In this document: piece by piece, positions 22,218 through 34,784 of the stretch
Position numbering within the stretch: the stretch's first letter is position 1
How the letters are laid out: each line of letters begins with the position of its first letter
From: Muscardinus avellanarius
Taxonomy: Eukaryota; Chordata; Mammalia; Rodentia; Gliridae
DNA: 64,000 nt
Reading direction: 5' to 3'
Assembly (NCBI GenBank): GCA_963383645.1
Contig: OY726559.1
Location: forward strand, 118,165,405 to 118,229,404
Position numbers and translations under genes: made by a program
Notes under the pieces: generated by a model
What the model was told of the DNA's origin: nothing
The model's input: only the letters and a program-made list of their open reading frames with translations
The model's database searches: none

Positions 22218-23561
22218 ACAAATACTTACTGTATCTTTTCTATTGATGATTCCCAAGCTTTGTTTTGAATTTTTGCATTGGCATCTCAGTGGCTTTCAAA
22301 CCTGATGTTCTATTTAAAAGTACTCTTATTCCCTGTCTTTCCTTGAAATATTTGCTGCTGATTCTGCTCCCTCTACAGGTATTTATATCAGTTGTTACAT
22401 CTTTGCCCTGCCATTCCTGAACTTGTACACCTGTTTAGTTTTCAGCACTCTGAACCTAAGTGGCCCCTCCCCCACACCAGCAGACTTTGAGCTTTCATGA
22501 ATTTTGAATTCCATCCCGATGGGAGGGAGCGGTGCCCTGGGTCTGTGACCGCGCCCCTCCTGGAGGTGGAGGGCAGTCCCTTTTCCTTGGCTTAATCTCT
22601 CTTCAGTTGTTGCTTTTTTCCCTGCCTTGGGGAGGGGGGGGGTTCTAAAGTTCTCTTGGGTATTTTCAGAAGATAGGACATTTTCCATGGGTTTCTCTAA
22701 AGCTTTTGAATTTGAATGTGTTCACTTAAATTTACAGAGAGAGGTGGGCTCTGTTAAACCTTTATATAAATGCTACTGGTGAGCTGAAGGGCTCCTGTGT
22801 TGGAACTAGGATCATTGAAAGCTTCAGCCTCAGAATGTGACCTTTAGTCTGCGGACTCCAGATAAAAGTGGGCGAGACTAAAATGACTAAGAATGTAGTG
22901 GGGGCCAATTGCCCCGCCTGCCCATCCTCCCGGCCAGAAGGTCATCTTGCCAGAGCTATTTTACCTATGTATTTATCCTTGATCATAAACCACTTATTTA
23001 TATCATGTCTATCTCTAAGGAGCTAAAAGCACTTTATATAGTTTTTAATTAATCTAAGATCTGGTTAAGGTGACTAAAAGGCCTGTCTCCCTATATTCGG
23101 TTGTGGAAATAAGGTATAGACATAAACTGGAGCTTAGGAGCCCCGCTTCCCGATGCACTAGTGTGACTGCTGATACATAGCCAGGATCTTACATCAGTTT
23201 TGGGTTCAGAACAGTGAGGGCCTAGGGAGCCCGAGAGGCTTGGGAAAGGGGCGGGGACACAAGGTTTATGGGGAGAAGAGGCACCGAGGTCTCCAGTGCT
23301 GACTGGCTGCGTAGTCCGGGCACATCCTCCAAAGCAGAAAGGGAGGGGCTGCTTGGAAAAATGGCTCTCAGCGACTTCTGTCTGTCTTATGCTTCTCTCA
23401 GGGAAAAACGTGCAGTCCTCGAGTGTCGTGTCTGTGCTGTGGGGTGGGCGCCTGGTTCTGGTTAAACGGCTCGTGTTGTAGGCTGTTCCAGAAGGGTTAG
23501 GACCAACTGTCAATGTGGGTTGTAAAATGTAGTGTGTTTCTTTCTTGTTTTTCCTGAGAAA

Positions 23562-23567
23562 AATAAA
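23562..23567 (+). terminator. MCL1: Main MCL1 poly(A) signal
   Basis: AATAAA is followed, about 15-45 nt later, by a strongly GT-rich element (GGTGTGGTGTGGG then TTTTCTGTTG), the classic downstream cleavage element. It closes a 3'UTR of the expected length, and SINE sequence resumes about 250 bp later. Confidence 0.85.
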
Positions 23568-23819
23568 TCTTTTTCAAATGTAAGGTGTGGTGTGGGTCTT
23601 TTCTGTTGACATCTGCATTCCCTCCCCCCCCCTTTGGCAAGCCTTTTAGGGAAGTCAGCTGAGCAAAATATAAAAAGGTGAATTAAAAGCAAAAGCTCCA
23701 CAAAGCTGATTTGCCTTAGGGCAAAGGAAGGGAGAGTTCATTTAAATTGAGGTGTGGGCTCTTTAAATGTGTTACTGCTGCACTTTGGAGTAATTCCTGT
23801 ACTTTTAAGGTACTGTACT

Positions 23820-24225
23820 TTTGTGTGCAGTACTAGGGATTGAACCCCAGGGGCATTCTGCCTCTTGAGCTACACCCCGGCCCTATTTTTATTTTCGTTT
23901 TGAAATGGGGTCTCACTAGGTTGAGAGCCTCACAACTTGCCGAGGCTGGTCTTGAATCTGATTTTTTTTTTTTTTTTTTTTTGCGGGTCTGGGGATGGAA
24001 CCCAGGGACATTTGACCTCCGAGCTACACCCCCTGCCCAATTTTTTATTCTTTATTTTGAAACAGGGTCTCACTGAGTTCTGAGGGCCTCACTAAGTAAC
24101 TGAGGCTGTCCGCGAACCGCAATCCTCCAGTCTCAGACTCCCAGATGCTGGATGATATTCTTTTCTTGGCTTCCCAAGTACTGTGATTGCAAGCTTGTAC
24201 CACCATGCCCAGTTACTGTACATTC
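23820..24225 (-). mobile_element. SINE copies downstream of MCL1
   Basis: An older - copy (23825-23960) is interrupted by a - dimer (about 23962-24150) that starts with a T-run and GCGGGTCTGGGGATGGAACC. The tail of the older copy follows to 24225. Confidence 0.75.
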
Positions 24226-24550
24226 TAATACAAAAAACAAAATCCCTTTCGGGACATTCTCTGTCGTCAATCACCAAGTGTAGGTATGTTTTGTTAGGTA
24301 AGAACCGCTTAGAGTACTCCATCTACTCCCTTAAACTCTGGAGATGAGGATGCTAGAAGCCGAAATGCTCTCCCCTTCCCTCTCCCAAAAAGGAGGTAAG
24401 AAGAAGCAGCCTTTGTTTTCAGCCACCTTGAAGGGAGCTGAATCACCATGGAAATGTGCAAATGTGAGGTTTGCATACTGGTTTTCAGCCCTGAGCCCCA
24501 AAAGCCAATCATGCAAACAAGAGTTTGTACATTTTCCCCACTCAGTTTTG
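24226..24550. other. Unique island downstream of MCL1
   Basis: Non-repetitive DNA, nothing recognised. Overlapping short frames on both strands have no family resemblance. Confidence 0.5.
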
Positions 24551-25590
24551 TCTGTTATTTGTGGTACTGGAGATCGAACCTATACCCCCAGCCCCTATTC
24601 TGTTTTTTTTGGGGGGGTGGTAATGGGGGTGGAACCCAGGGGCTTCCTACCTCCAGGCTATACCCCCAGATCTATCTTATACTTTAGGAAACAGGGTCTC
24701 ACTAAGTTGCTGAGAGCCTCACTCAGTAGCTGAGGCTGGCTACGAACCTGCTCGATCCTCCTGTCTCAGCCTCCCAAGCCATAGGATTACAAGCGTGCCC
24801 CACCACACCCGACCCTATTGTATTTATTTGAAAACAACAATGTCAAACTGGGCGTGCTTGGGAGGCTGAGATTGGAGGATCTCTCGGGTGCAAAGCCAGC
24901 CTCAGATACTGAGTGAGGCTCTCAGCAACTTAGACCCTGTTTCCAAATAAAATATGAAATAGGTCTGGGAGTTTTATAACCCGGAGGTAGAAAAGCCCCT
25001 GGGTTCCACCCCCAGTACTAACAAAAAAAAAAAAGATGTCACTAAGTTGCTAAGAGTGGCCTGGAGCATGTGGTCCTCCTCTCAGCCTCCCTGGGACTGG
25101 CATATGCCACAGCTTGCCTGTGGTTAAACATTTTGACTCAAAAGCCTTTTTTTTTTTTTTTGAGGGTCTGGGGATGGAACCCAGGGGCATTCGACCTCTG
25201 AGCTACACCCCCTGCCCTATTTTTTATTCATTTTTAAATGGTCTCATTGAGTTACAGAGGGCCTCATTAAGTAGTTGAGGCTGGCCTTGAACCCGTGATC
25301 CTCCTGTCTCAGCCTCCTGAATGCTGGGATTACAAACATGTTCCCCCCCCCCCAGCCCCCCACACCTGGCTTTCAAAGCCCCAGAAGCTTTATCCCCAGA
25401 AAGCAGCAACTTTTTCCTTTTTGGTACTTGGGATCAGCCTCTGGCTTCTGTGGCATTCTACCTCCCAGCTACACCTCCACCCTTTCTGTTTAATTGAAAC
25501 TTGGTTTCCCTCTGTTGCTTGGGAGGCCTTAAGCTATGATTCTCCTCCATCAGCCTCCCAAGTACTGGACTGTAAGGATGTGCTGCTGAC
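24551..25590. mobile_element. SINE tract
   Basis: - copies at about 24560-24815, 25140-25370 and 25415-25585, and a + copy at about 24845-25032. Poly-C at 25341-25350. Confidence 0.75.
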
Positions 25591-26165
25591 CATCCTGCAA
25601 AGAACCCAGAGGGGTAGGCACGGGAGGGACATGGCAGCACCAGCCTCAGTGCCAGTGGGTCCAGCTCCCTGCTCTTGCTGTCCTTTGATGCATTGTGACA
25701 TGAGCCGTTGCTATGGCAACACTCCAGTTCTACACTTTGAAAAGCTCAGGTCAAACAGTGACCAGGTAACCTGCCTGGCCAGAGGACTCAGTGGCCAGCA
25801 CTTCCCTTTACTCGACACGACCAAGCTTTCAGTTCCTGTTTTGTGATTTTAGAGCCCGGTCTTCATACCATTTCCTTTTAGAAAATTTCTTTTGGGGCTG
25901 AGGCAGGATACAAGAACAGTTCTTTAAAACAGTTGTGACAGCTTTATTTTACGAAAAGTAAAATGAAATAGGTTGTCCGGTAGCAAGGCTCTGGCCAGAT
26001 GACAAAAGCGCAGACCACGATCCTGGAGTTCACGAGTATTCTAATACCCTTTTGCTTTATTCAATGATTTCGGAACTTGGCCCTGAATCTTACTGCACTC
26101 TTCAAAGGTGTTTCGGTTTCACGATTTGGAAGCTATTCTGTCCCTCTTAGTTCCAAAGTTGCTAG
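25591..26165. other. Unique sequence, nothing recognised
   Basis: Non-repetitive stretch about 2 kb beyond the MCL1 poly(A) site. An open frame through 25295-25846 is partly SINE-derived and is not supported as a gene. Confidence 0.5.
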
Positions 26166-29100
26166 TGTTAATCTTTTGTGTGTGTGTTTGTGGTACTGGG
26201 GATGGAACCCAGGGGCTTTCTACCTCCGGGCTATACTCCCAGACCTATTTTCTATTTTATTTGGAAACAGGGTCTCACTAAGTAGCTGAGGCTGGCTTCG
26301 AACCTGTGCGATCCTCCTGTCTCAGCCCTCCAAGTGCGGGGATTATAAGCGTGTGCCACCACGCCCAGCTTAACTAGTGTTAATCTTAAATTATGTGAAG
26401 CATGTGCTATTGGAGGTTGGGAATCTGATTCAAGGTTTTTGGGTTTTTTTATGTTGGTCCTGGAGAGTGAGCCCAGGGATATTCTTCCTCTCAGCTAAAC
26501 CTCAGCCCTTTTCTTAAATTATTTTTATTTTATTTTATCTATTTATTTTGGTGCTGGGGATGGAACCCAGGGGCATTCTATCTCTGAGCAACACCCGCAG
26601 CCCTATTTTTTTATTCTTTATTTTTTGGTGGTACTGGGGGTGGAACCCAGAGGCTTTCTACTTCCGAGTTATACTTCCAGACCTGTTTTTTTTTTTTTTT
26701 TTTTTTTTAATTTTATTTGTAAACAGGGTCTCACTAAGTTGCTGAGAGCCTAAGTAGCTGAGGCTGGCTTTGAATCTGTGCAACCCTCCTGTCTCGGCCT
26801 CCCAAGCATGAGGATGACAGGTGTGCGCCACTACGCCCACTATTTTATTTTGAAACAGGGTTTCACTGAATTGCAAAGAGCCTCACTAAGTAGCTGAGGC
26901 TGCCTGGGAACCCGATCCTCCTGTCTCAGCCTCCCAAATGCTGGGATGACAGATTACAAACCTGTGCTACTGCGCCTGGCCCTTTTTATGATTTTGAAAT
27001 TGGGTCTTATGCTCCTTCAGCAGCACTTATACTAAAATTGGAACTATAAGATTAGCATGGCCCCTGTGCAAGTATGATACAAATTCATGAAGCATTCTAT
27101 ATTTTTAATAGTTATATAATGCCGGGCGTGGTGGCGCATACTTGTAATCCCCTTGCTTGGGAGGCTGAGACAGGAGGATCACGCAGGTTCGAATCCAGCC
27201 TCAGCTACTTAGTGAGGCTCTCAGCAACTTAGTGAGACCCGGTTTCCAAATAAAATATAAAATGGGTCTGGGAGTGTAGCCCAGCGATAGAAAGCCTCTG
27301 GGTTCCACCTCCAGTACCACACACACACAAAAAAAGTAGTTATATAAAAGCTGGGCGTGGTGGCACACTTGCAATCTCAGCATTCCGGGAGGCTGAGACT
27401 GGAGGATCGCGGTTTGTGGACAGCCTCAGCTACTTAGGCCCTCTGCAACTCAGACCCGGTTTCAAAATAAAGGATAAAAAATAGGGCAGAGGGTGTAGCT
27501 TGGAGGTCAAATGCCCCTGGGTTCCAGCCCCAGACCCGCAAAAAAAAAGAAAGTTATATAAAAAATTATAATAAAAGATATCTTGTTTTTAAAAAAATTG
27601 GGTCTTGCTAAATTACCGATAGTGTTGGTAAATTGCTGAGGCTGGCCTTGAACTGAGATCCTCCTGTTTTAGTCTCCCAAGTATTGGGGTTAGAGGTGTG
27701 GACCATATAACCTGGCTTTTTCTTTTTCTTTCTTTTTTTTTTTTTTTAGGTGGTACTGAGGATGGAACCCTTCTACCTCCAGGCTACACTCCCAGACCTA
27801 TTTTATATTTTATTTGGAAACAGGGACTCTTAAGCCAGCGAGGCTAGCTTAGAACCTGCGTGATCCTCCTGTCTCTGCCCTCCAAACCAGGAATTAGAAG
27901 CGTGTACCACCACGCCCGGCTAACCTAGCTTTTTCTTTTCTTTTTTTCCCTTACAGTAGTGCTGTGGCTGGCATAAAACTGGCTTTATAAGGCCAGGATT
28001 CAGCCAAGTGTGGTGGTGTACATGCCTGTAATCCAGTATTTTGGAGGCTGAGACCAGAGAATTACAGGTTCTAGACCAGCCTCAACAATATAGTGAGACC
28101 CTCAGCAACTCAGAGAAACCCTGTTTCTCTGAAAGAAAAAAAAAAAAAAAAAAAAAGCCAGGCATGGTGGCGCACGCTTGTAATCCCGGTACTTGGGAGG
28201 CTGAGACAGGAGGATTGCATAGGTTCAAAGCCAGCCTCAGCTGGTTTAAGAGACCCTGTTTCCAAATAAAATATAAAATAGATCTGAGAGTATAGCCCAG
28301 AGTTAGAAGGCCCCTGGATTTCATCCCCAGTATCACCAAAAAATAAATAACAAAAAACAATAGGTCTGGGGTGTAGCTCAGTGGCAGAATGTCACTGTAT
28401 TCAATTCTTGATGTCACCAAAAAAAAGGCCAGGATTATTTATTATTTATTTGTGTGTGTCTGGGATGGAACCCAGGGGCATTTGACCTCTGAGCTACACC
28501 CTCTGCCCTATTTTTTTTTTTTCTTTATTTTGAAACCGGGTCTCACTGAGTTGCAGAGGGCCTCACTAAGTAGCTGAGACTGGCGACGAATTGCACTCCT
28601 CCGATTTCAGCCTCCTAAATGCTGGGATTACAAGCGTGCACCACCATGCCCTGCTCGCCAGGATTCTTTATTAACAAGTCTTGGAAGGTTTAAAAAAATC
28701 CATTTGGGCCGGGCGTGGTGGCGCACGTTTGTAATCCCCGCGCTTGGGAGGCAGAGACAGGAGGATCGCGCAGGTTCGAAGCCAGCTTCACTGGCTTAGG
28801 AGACCCTGTTTCCAAAAAATAAAATAGGTCTGGGAGTGTAGCCCTGAGGTAGAAGGGCTTCCAGGAACCCCAGCACCACCAAAAAAAAAAAAAAAAAAAA
28901 AAATCCATTTGGAGCCAGACGTGGTGGCGCACAATTGTAATCCCAGCATTTGAGAGGTTGAGATGGGAGGATTGCGGTTCATGGATAGCCTCATCTACTA
29001 CTTAGGCCCTTTGGAACTCAGACCCTGTTTTGTTTTTTTTTCTTTTTCTTTTTGGTGGTACTGGGGTTCCTGGAAGCCTTTCTATCTTCGGGCTACACTC

Positions 29101-29515
29101 CCAGACCTATTTTATGCTTTTTTTTTAATTTTTGGAAACAGGGCCTCATAAGCCAGCACGGCTGGCTTCGAACCTGCACGATCCTCCTGTCTCTGCCTCC
29201 CAAGCGCGGGGATTATAAGTGTGCGCCACCACGCCCGGCTCTCAGACCCTGTTTCAAAATAAAGAATAAAAAGGGCTGGGGGTGTAGAATGCCCCTGGGT
29301 TCTATTCCCATTACGGCAAAAAAAAAAAAAAAAAAAAAAAAACTTTTGGAAGCACACTTGTAATCCCAGCATTTGGGAGGCAGAGGAGCACAGGTTCGCA
29401 GCCAGCTTCAGCTACTTAGCAAGGCCCTCTGCAACTTAGGCCTTTTCAAAATAAAGAATAAATAAATAAATAAAAAAGAATAAAAAATAGGGCTGGGAAT
29501 GTAACATCTTATTTG
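26166..29515. mobile_element. SINE tract with serial and nested insertions around a U6 pseudogene
   Basis: - copies at 26185-26370, 26545-26845, 26850-26980, 27745-27920, 28440-28655 and 29031-29240. + copies at 27121-27330, 27350-27545, 28010-28140, 28157-28345, 28708-28903, 28913-29017 (continuing after 29254) and 29345-29510. The order of insertion can be read from target duplications (see findings). Confidence 0.83.
27010..27106 (+). pseudogene. U6 snRNA pseudogene
   Basis: The sequence follows U6 from GCTCCTTCAGCAGCA (U6 start region) through ACTAAAATTGGAAC and GATTAGCATGGCCCC to the terminal ATATTTTT. It has substitutions and small deletions, including loss of bases between GGAAC and GATTAG. 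There is no proximal sequence element upstream; it interrupts SINE-derived sequence. Retrotransposed U6 copies are common in mammals. Confidence 0.93.
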
Positions 29516-30000
29516 GTAGGCTTGCATGTCCTTAAACCAATTTATACTAATCCTGCATAGAAAAATAGTTTCTCACCACTGGTAAATGTGTTGGCCCCTT
29601 CAAGTAACAGCTCTCTTAATCATTTGGCTTTAGAGTGGTTCGAAAGCCATATTCCTATTTCTGCATTCAGTAGAAACTATTTCTGTTTGGAGTTTTGATC
29701 TCTTCTGGACGGTCACACGCAGCGCTCTGGAGGTCCTGGGCACAGCCTGGTCCACAGTGCTCTGTGGCCAACTACGGCTACCAGGGCGGGCTGTTCCTCG
29801 GTCAGGTGTTCTGTTTGTGTTCTGTGGGGGTGGGGTTGGAGCCCAGGGCCTCAGGCATCCGGCAGGTGCCCTCCTACTGAGCTGAGCCCCAGGCCTTTTC
29901 ACTTGTCCTTTAGAGGAGGCCTCCGTAGGTTGCAAGGTTGACCTGGACCTGGTGGCCCTGTCTCAGCCTCCCCCATACGTACTGCGATTACAGGTGTGTC
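29516..30000. other. Unique sequence with an ID-like monomer
   Basis: Mostly unique. 29815-29895 is a - oriented ID-like monomer (+ strand GGAGCCCAGGGCCTC ... CTGAGCTGAGCCCC), older and fuller in its middle part than the right halves of the dimers. Confidence 0.5.
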
Positions 30001-30385
30001 CCACCAAACCTGGCAGGAAACAAGTTTTGTTTTATTTTATTTATTTTTTTGGTGCTGAGGATTGGACCCAGGGACATTCCACCTCAGAGCTACATACCCA
30101 ACCCTGGAAACAGGGTCTCAGATAAGTTGCTGAGGCTGTCTTCACACTTGTGGTCCTCTCTACCCGGCAGGAAACAAGTTGTTTTTGTTTTGTGGTTTTG
30201 TGGTTTGAACCCAAGGATAGTTACCTCCAAGCTATATACCCCAGCCCTTTTTATTTTTTTATTTTTGAAACAGTCCCAATAGGTGTTGAGATTTTCACTA
30301 AGTTGCTGAGACAGGTCTCCAGCCTGCAATCCTCCTATCTCAACCTCCCAAGTAACAGGGTACAGAGGTGGGCCACTGTGCCCAG
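30001..30385 (-). mobile_element. Degraded - oriented SINE copies
   Basis: Two diverged copies (about 30045-30170 and 30195-30385), more decayed than most in the window. Confidence 0.65.
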
Positions 30386-30880
30386 CTGGAAACACATTTT
30401 TGATGGTAGGCCTGAGAGCATTATACTCTGCGGAACAGAATTCTAATAAGGGGCTGCCCCTGAGGGTCCTTTACATGGACCCCAGAATGCTGAATGATCC
30501 CCACTCTCTCTCATCTCCTTCCCGTGGGAGACTCAAGGCCAGCTATTCCCATGCCCATTCAAAAAGCCAGCTTGCTCTGCTGGCCCAGACTTCCCCGCGG
30601 CTGCATTCTTGCCCATGAGCTCATTGTTTTGGCTTCTGGGCCTGTGGAAGTGCACAGCCAGAGGTCTCAGAGGGCCCCAAACTGGCCCGGGCTACATTCC
30701 ATTCAGAATTTGACCATCCCCCACCGCCCTCCCGCCCTGCGGTCACATGCCCGTGTTTACTCAAGTTAGCCCTGGACAAGGTGTGCTGGGAAAGAGAGCC
30801 CAGGAAGCCGAGCACAGGAAGGAGGAGAATTAACTATTAGCTTTCATCCTAAATTAAAGGAGCTTTCCATTGTGTTTTTG
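30386..30880. other. Unique sequence, nothing recognised
   Basis: About 500 bp of moderately GC-rich unique DNA in the middle of the MCL1-ADAMTSL4 interval. No exon-like conserved peptide is recognisable. Confidence 0.5.
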
Positions 30881-32965
30881 AAGTTTATTTTGGTCCTGGG
30901 GTTGAACCCAGGAGGACTCTACCAATGAAATGTATACTGAGCTTTTTTACTTTTTAAGACAGGGCCTCACTAAACTGCTGAGGCTGGCCTCCAACTGTGG
31001 TCTACCTACTTCAGCGTCCAGAGTCTAGGGTCATCAGAATGCAGCCCCAGCCCTATTTTATTTTTAAAAGCTGATAAGGGCATGGTTGGCATATGCCTAT
31101 AATCCCAATATTTGGGAGGCTGAGAGAATTATAGGTTCAAAACCAGCTAGACCCTGTTTCCAAATAGGGCTGGGGGTGTAAGTCAGGTAGAATGCACCTA
31201 TGTTCAATCCCCAGCTCCACAAAAATACTTAAGAGGTTGAGGCCGGAGATGCCAAGTTTATGCCAGCCCAGACAATTTAGAAAGGCCAGGTCAAAAAGGA
31301 CTAGGCGAAGCTGGATGTGGCGGTGGCACTCTTGTAATCCCAGTACTTGGGAGGCTGAGACAGGAGGATCGCAGGTTCACTGCCAGCCTCAACTACTTAG
31401 GGAGGCCTCCACAACTTAATAAGACCCTGTTTCAAAATAAAGAATAAAAGAAGTCAGCCATGGTGGCGCATGCTGGTAATCCCAGCATTCGGGAGGCTGA
31501 GACAGGAGGATCATGGTTCACAGACAGCCTCAGCTACTTAGTGAGGGCCTCTGCAACTCAGTGAGAACCCGTTTCAAAATAAAGAATAAAAAATAGGGCT
31601 GGGGGTGCAGCTCAGAGGTAGAATGCCCTGGATTCAATATCTAGTACCACAAAAAAGGAGGGCAAGGGATGTACCTCAGAGGTAAAGCCCTCCTGGACTC
31701 AGTCCTCAGTACTGAAAAAGGAGACGAGGCTGACTTCATCCCAGAGGCCATAGCAGTAAGTCTAGGGACCACCGCGAGGGAGGGCGTCTTGTAGTTGAGG
31801 GGAGACAGGGCTCAGTTACTGCACTTTGTCATGTTTTGAGATGGGATTTCACAAAATTGCCCAGGCTGGCCTTGAACTTATGATCCTTGGCTTCCCAACT
31901 AGCTGGGATTACGGGTGCAGAGGTACAGTAAGTTGAGGGATCACTGTATTTTGATTAAGAAACATCTTCAAGCCGGGCGTGGTGGCGCACGCTTGCAATC
32001 CTCTCACTTGGGAGGCTGAGACAGGAGGATCGCGCAGATTTGAAGCCAGCCTCAACTACTTTGTGAGGCTCTCGGCAACTTAGTGAGACCCTGTTTCCAA
32101 ATAAAATACAAAATGGCTCTGCAGGTGTAGCCTGGAGGTAGAAGCCCCTGGATTCCATCCCCAGTACCACCAAAAAAATAACTTCAGAGCTGGTACTCGG
32201 GAAGCTGTGAGAAAATGATCCCAGGTTTGAGTGCAGCCTCCCAAGTACTGGGACTACAGGTGTGTGCCACCATGCTTAGCTCTGAAGATTTTTTCTTTTT
32301 TTGCAGTACTGGGAATGGAACCCAGGAGCATTCGAACTCTGAGCTACACCCCCAGCCCTATTTTTTATTTTTTATTTATTTATTTTTAGGTGGTACTGGG
32401 GTTCCTGGAAGCCCTTCTACCTCCAGGCTACACTCCCATACCTATTTTTTTTTTTAATATACTTTTTATTTGGATACAGGGTCTCAAGCCAGCGCGGCTG
32501 GCTTTGAACCTGTGCGATCCTCCTGTCTCCGCCTCCCAAGCGCGGGGATTACAAGCATGCGCCACCACGTCTGGCCTATTTTTTATTCTTTATTTTAAAA
32601 TAGTCTCACTGAGTTGCAGAGGGCCTCACCAAGTAGCTGAGGCTGTCTGCAAACCGCGATCCAGGAAGATCACAAGTGTGCCCCACCTCGCCTTGTTCAG
32701 AAGATGTTATTTTTTGTTGTTGTTGTTTTGTTGGTTTTTGTTTGTTTGTTTGTTTTGTTTGCGGGTCTGGGGTGGAACCCAGGGGTATTCTACCTCTGAG
32801 CTACACCCCCTGCCCTATTTTTTTTTCTTTATTTTGAAACTGGGTCTCACTGAGTTGCAGAGGGCCTCACTAAGTAGCTGAGGCTGGCTTGGAACAGCAA
32901 TTCTCCCATCTCAGCCTCCCCAATGTTGGGATTACAAGTATGCGCCACCACGCCTGGCCTAAAAA
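30881..32965. mobile_element. SINE tract
   Basis: - copies at 30890-31040, 32300-32370, 32386-32575 (nested) and 32755-32960. + copies at 31080-31225, 31310-31450, 31455-31650, 31660-31720 and 31973-32180. A B1-like - fragment lies at 31840-31925. Confidence 0.8.
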
Positions 32966-34010
32966 TATTTTTGTAGTAGGAGGAGCTGGTTTGGAGGATT
33001 TTACCATACATTTTCTTGTCTCCCTGTGAACTGGTTTTGACTTACATATTCAGATCCAGAGGACAGAAGTTGTTTCCACCGGAAACACGGCTTTCATTGG
33101 CATTTGCCTCCGAGTCTCCTGCGCCTCAGCCCCCTCTGTACCATCCTGGACCCGTGTCCACCCCTCGTGTCCTGGGTGGAAGGGGAGGAGGCACACCGTT
33201 TCGCAGCCTCAGTTTCCTGAGGGCAGAGGGCCTTGTTTATTTCCTTTTGACCCGGAGAGCCCAGATCTAAGTAAGGAAAGATAAGGCTCACCCCAGGTGA
33301 AGACCTGTGTGTGCGGAAGGTGTTTCTCCAACTCTCTATGGTTTGGGGTTAACACTTAAGCTGCACTCGCCTCCCTTCCCCCCTTCATAACCAAAAAAAA
33401 AAAAAAAAAAAAAGAACCCTGCAGACAGGCTGTGGGAAGTGACGTTTGCTTATTTCTCAGAAATCCCTCATGAGGCAAAGAACAGCAACAGGGAAATAAC
33501 TTGGTGTCGAAACGCAGTTGTGCACGCGCACGCATGTGTTTTGAAATGATATGGCTTGTTCTCAGTTTGTTTATGATGCCGGGGATCGAACTCGCGGCCT
33601 GGTGTGTGCCAAGCGCCTTGTCCCGCTGAGCTGCATGGCTGACCACAGCCCTGTCCAGGGCAGGCGTGGGGCCGGGCTTCTGTGCCCCTTCCCCCTCCTC
33701 AGCTTGGCGGGGGTCAAGTCCTAAACCTGAAATGGACAGAGGCTTCCTTCTTCCCCATGGTGAAATGTCAGTGCCACTGTGCGAAAGAAAAGCTTGTGTC
33801 ACAGAGCAAGGATCCAGGAGGAAGTCCCAGGAAAGGTCATCCGAAGAAACGCCAGCGGCTGTGTTGCTCTTGGCTACAGGACGCCTTCTCAACACGCTAC
33901 CTGGAGTTCAGCCTCAAAGAAAAACCTTCTGGCGCAGGGGTGGAGCCTGGGCCTAGGCTTGTGGAAAACGGTCCCCCACCGCGACATCCCCAGCCAGTTT
34001 TGGGAGTGGT
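32966..34010. other. Unique sequence with an old ID-like monomer
   Basis: Mostly unique, with no SINE dimer. 33575-33643 is a - oriented tRNA-like ID monomer with an intact B box (GAGTTCGATCCCC on the - strand). An A-run occurs at 33393-33414. Open frames at 33356-34033 are unsupported. Confidence 0.5.
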
Positions 34011-34745
34011 ACTTTGACACTGGGTCTTACTAAGTTGCCCAGGCTGGCTTCAAACTCAGGATCCTTCTGTCTCTTGAATGGCTGGATTATAAGCCTGTGC
34101 CATCTCCACCAGCCTAATAGTAATAGTAATTGTGTGTGTGTGCGCGCATGTGCGTGCTGGGGATGGAACCCAGGGGCTTTCTACCTCCGGGCTACATTCC
34201 CAGACCTATTTTATATTTTTATTTGGAAAAAGGGTCTAAGTTGCTGAAGCTGAGCCGGGCATGGTGGTGCACACCTGTAATCCCCACGCTTCAGAGGTGG
34301 AGACAGGAGGATCGCGCTGGTTCGAAGCCAGCCTCTCTGGCTTTTAAGAGAGCCTGTTTCCAAATAAAAATATAATATAGGTCTGGGAGGTAGCCCAGAG
34401 GTAGGAGGGTTTTCAGGAACCCCAGTACCACAAAAAAATGAAAAATAAAAATTTGCCGAAGCTGGTTTCAAACCTTTGCGATCCTCCTGTCTCGGCCTCC
34501 CAAGTACTAAAATTACCGTGTGGTGTGCTCCACCACGCCCAGCTAAATAGTAATTCTTGTTACTTACAATTCTTCAAAAGCTTGTTTGCTGGGTGTGGTG
34601 GCCCACTCTGGGCCAGCCTCAGCTACTTAGTGAAGCCCTCTGCAATTTAGTGAGATTCTTTTTCTTCTTCTTCTTCTTCTTCTTCTTCTTCTTCTTCTTC
34701 TTCTTCTTCTTCTTCTTCTTCTTCTTCTTCTTCTCTCCCTCTCTC

Positions 34746-34784
<39 letters not shown>

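Larger units (their letters stand above)
20805..23590 (+). other. MCL1: MCL1 3'UTR
   Basis: About 2.8 kb of AT-rich, SINE-free sequence after the stop codon, similar in length to the human 3'UTR. It contains scattered ATTTA pentamers (for example 21844, 22381, 22971, 22996), as expected for an unstable mRNA, a perfect miR-29 seed match at 22160, and possible early poly(A) signals at 20975 and 22212. The complete absence of SINEs over this length in so SINE-dense a region suggests selection. Confidence 0.85.

Noticed and set aside
25295..25846. 183-residue + strand open frame downstream of MCL1
   Set aside because: Its first third is antisense SINE sequence ([15 protein letters not shown] peptide, recurring all over the window) and the rest has no family resemblance.
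27010..27106. Functional U6 snRNA gene
   Set aside because: It has several substitutions and deletions in conserved positions and no upstream promoter elements; it sits inside repeat sequence.
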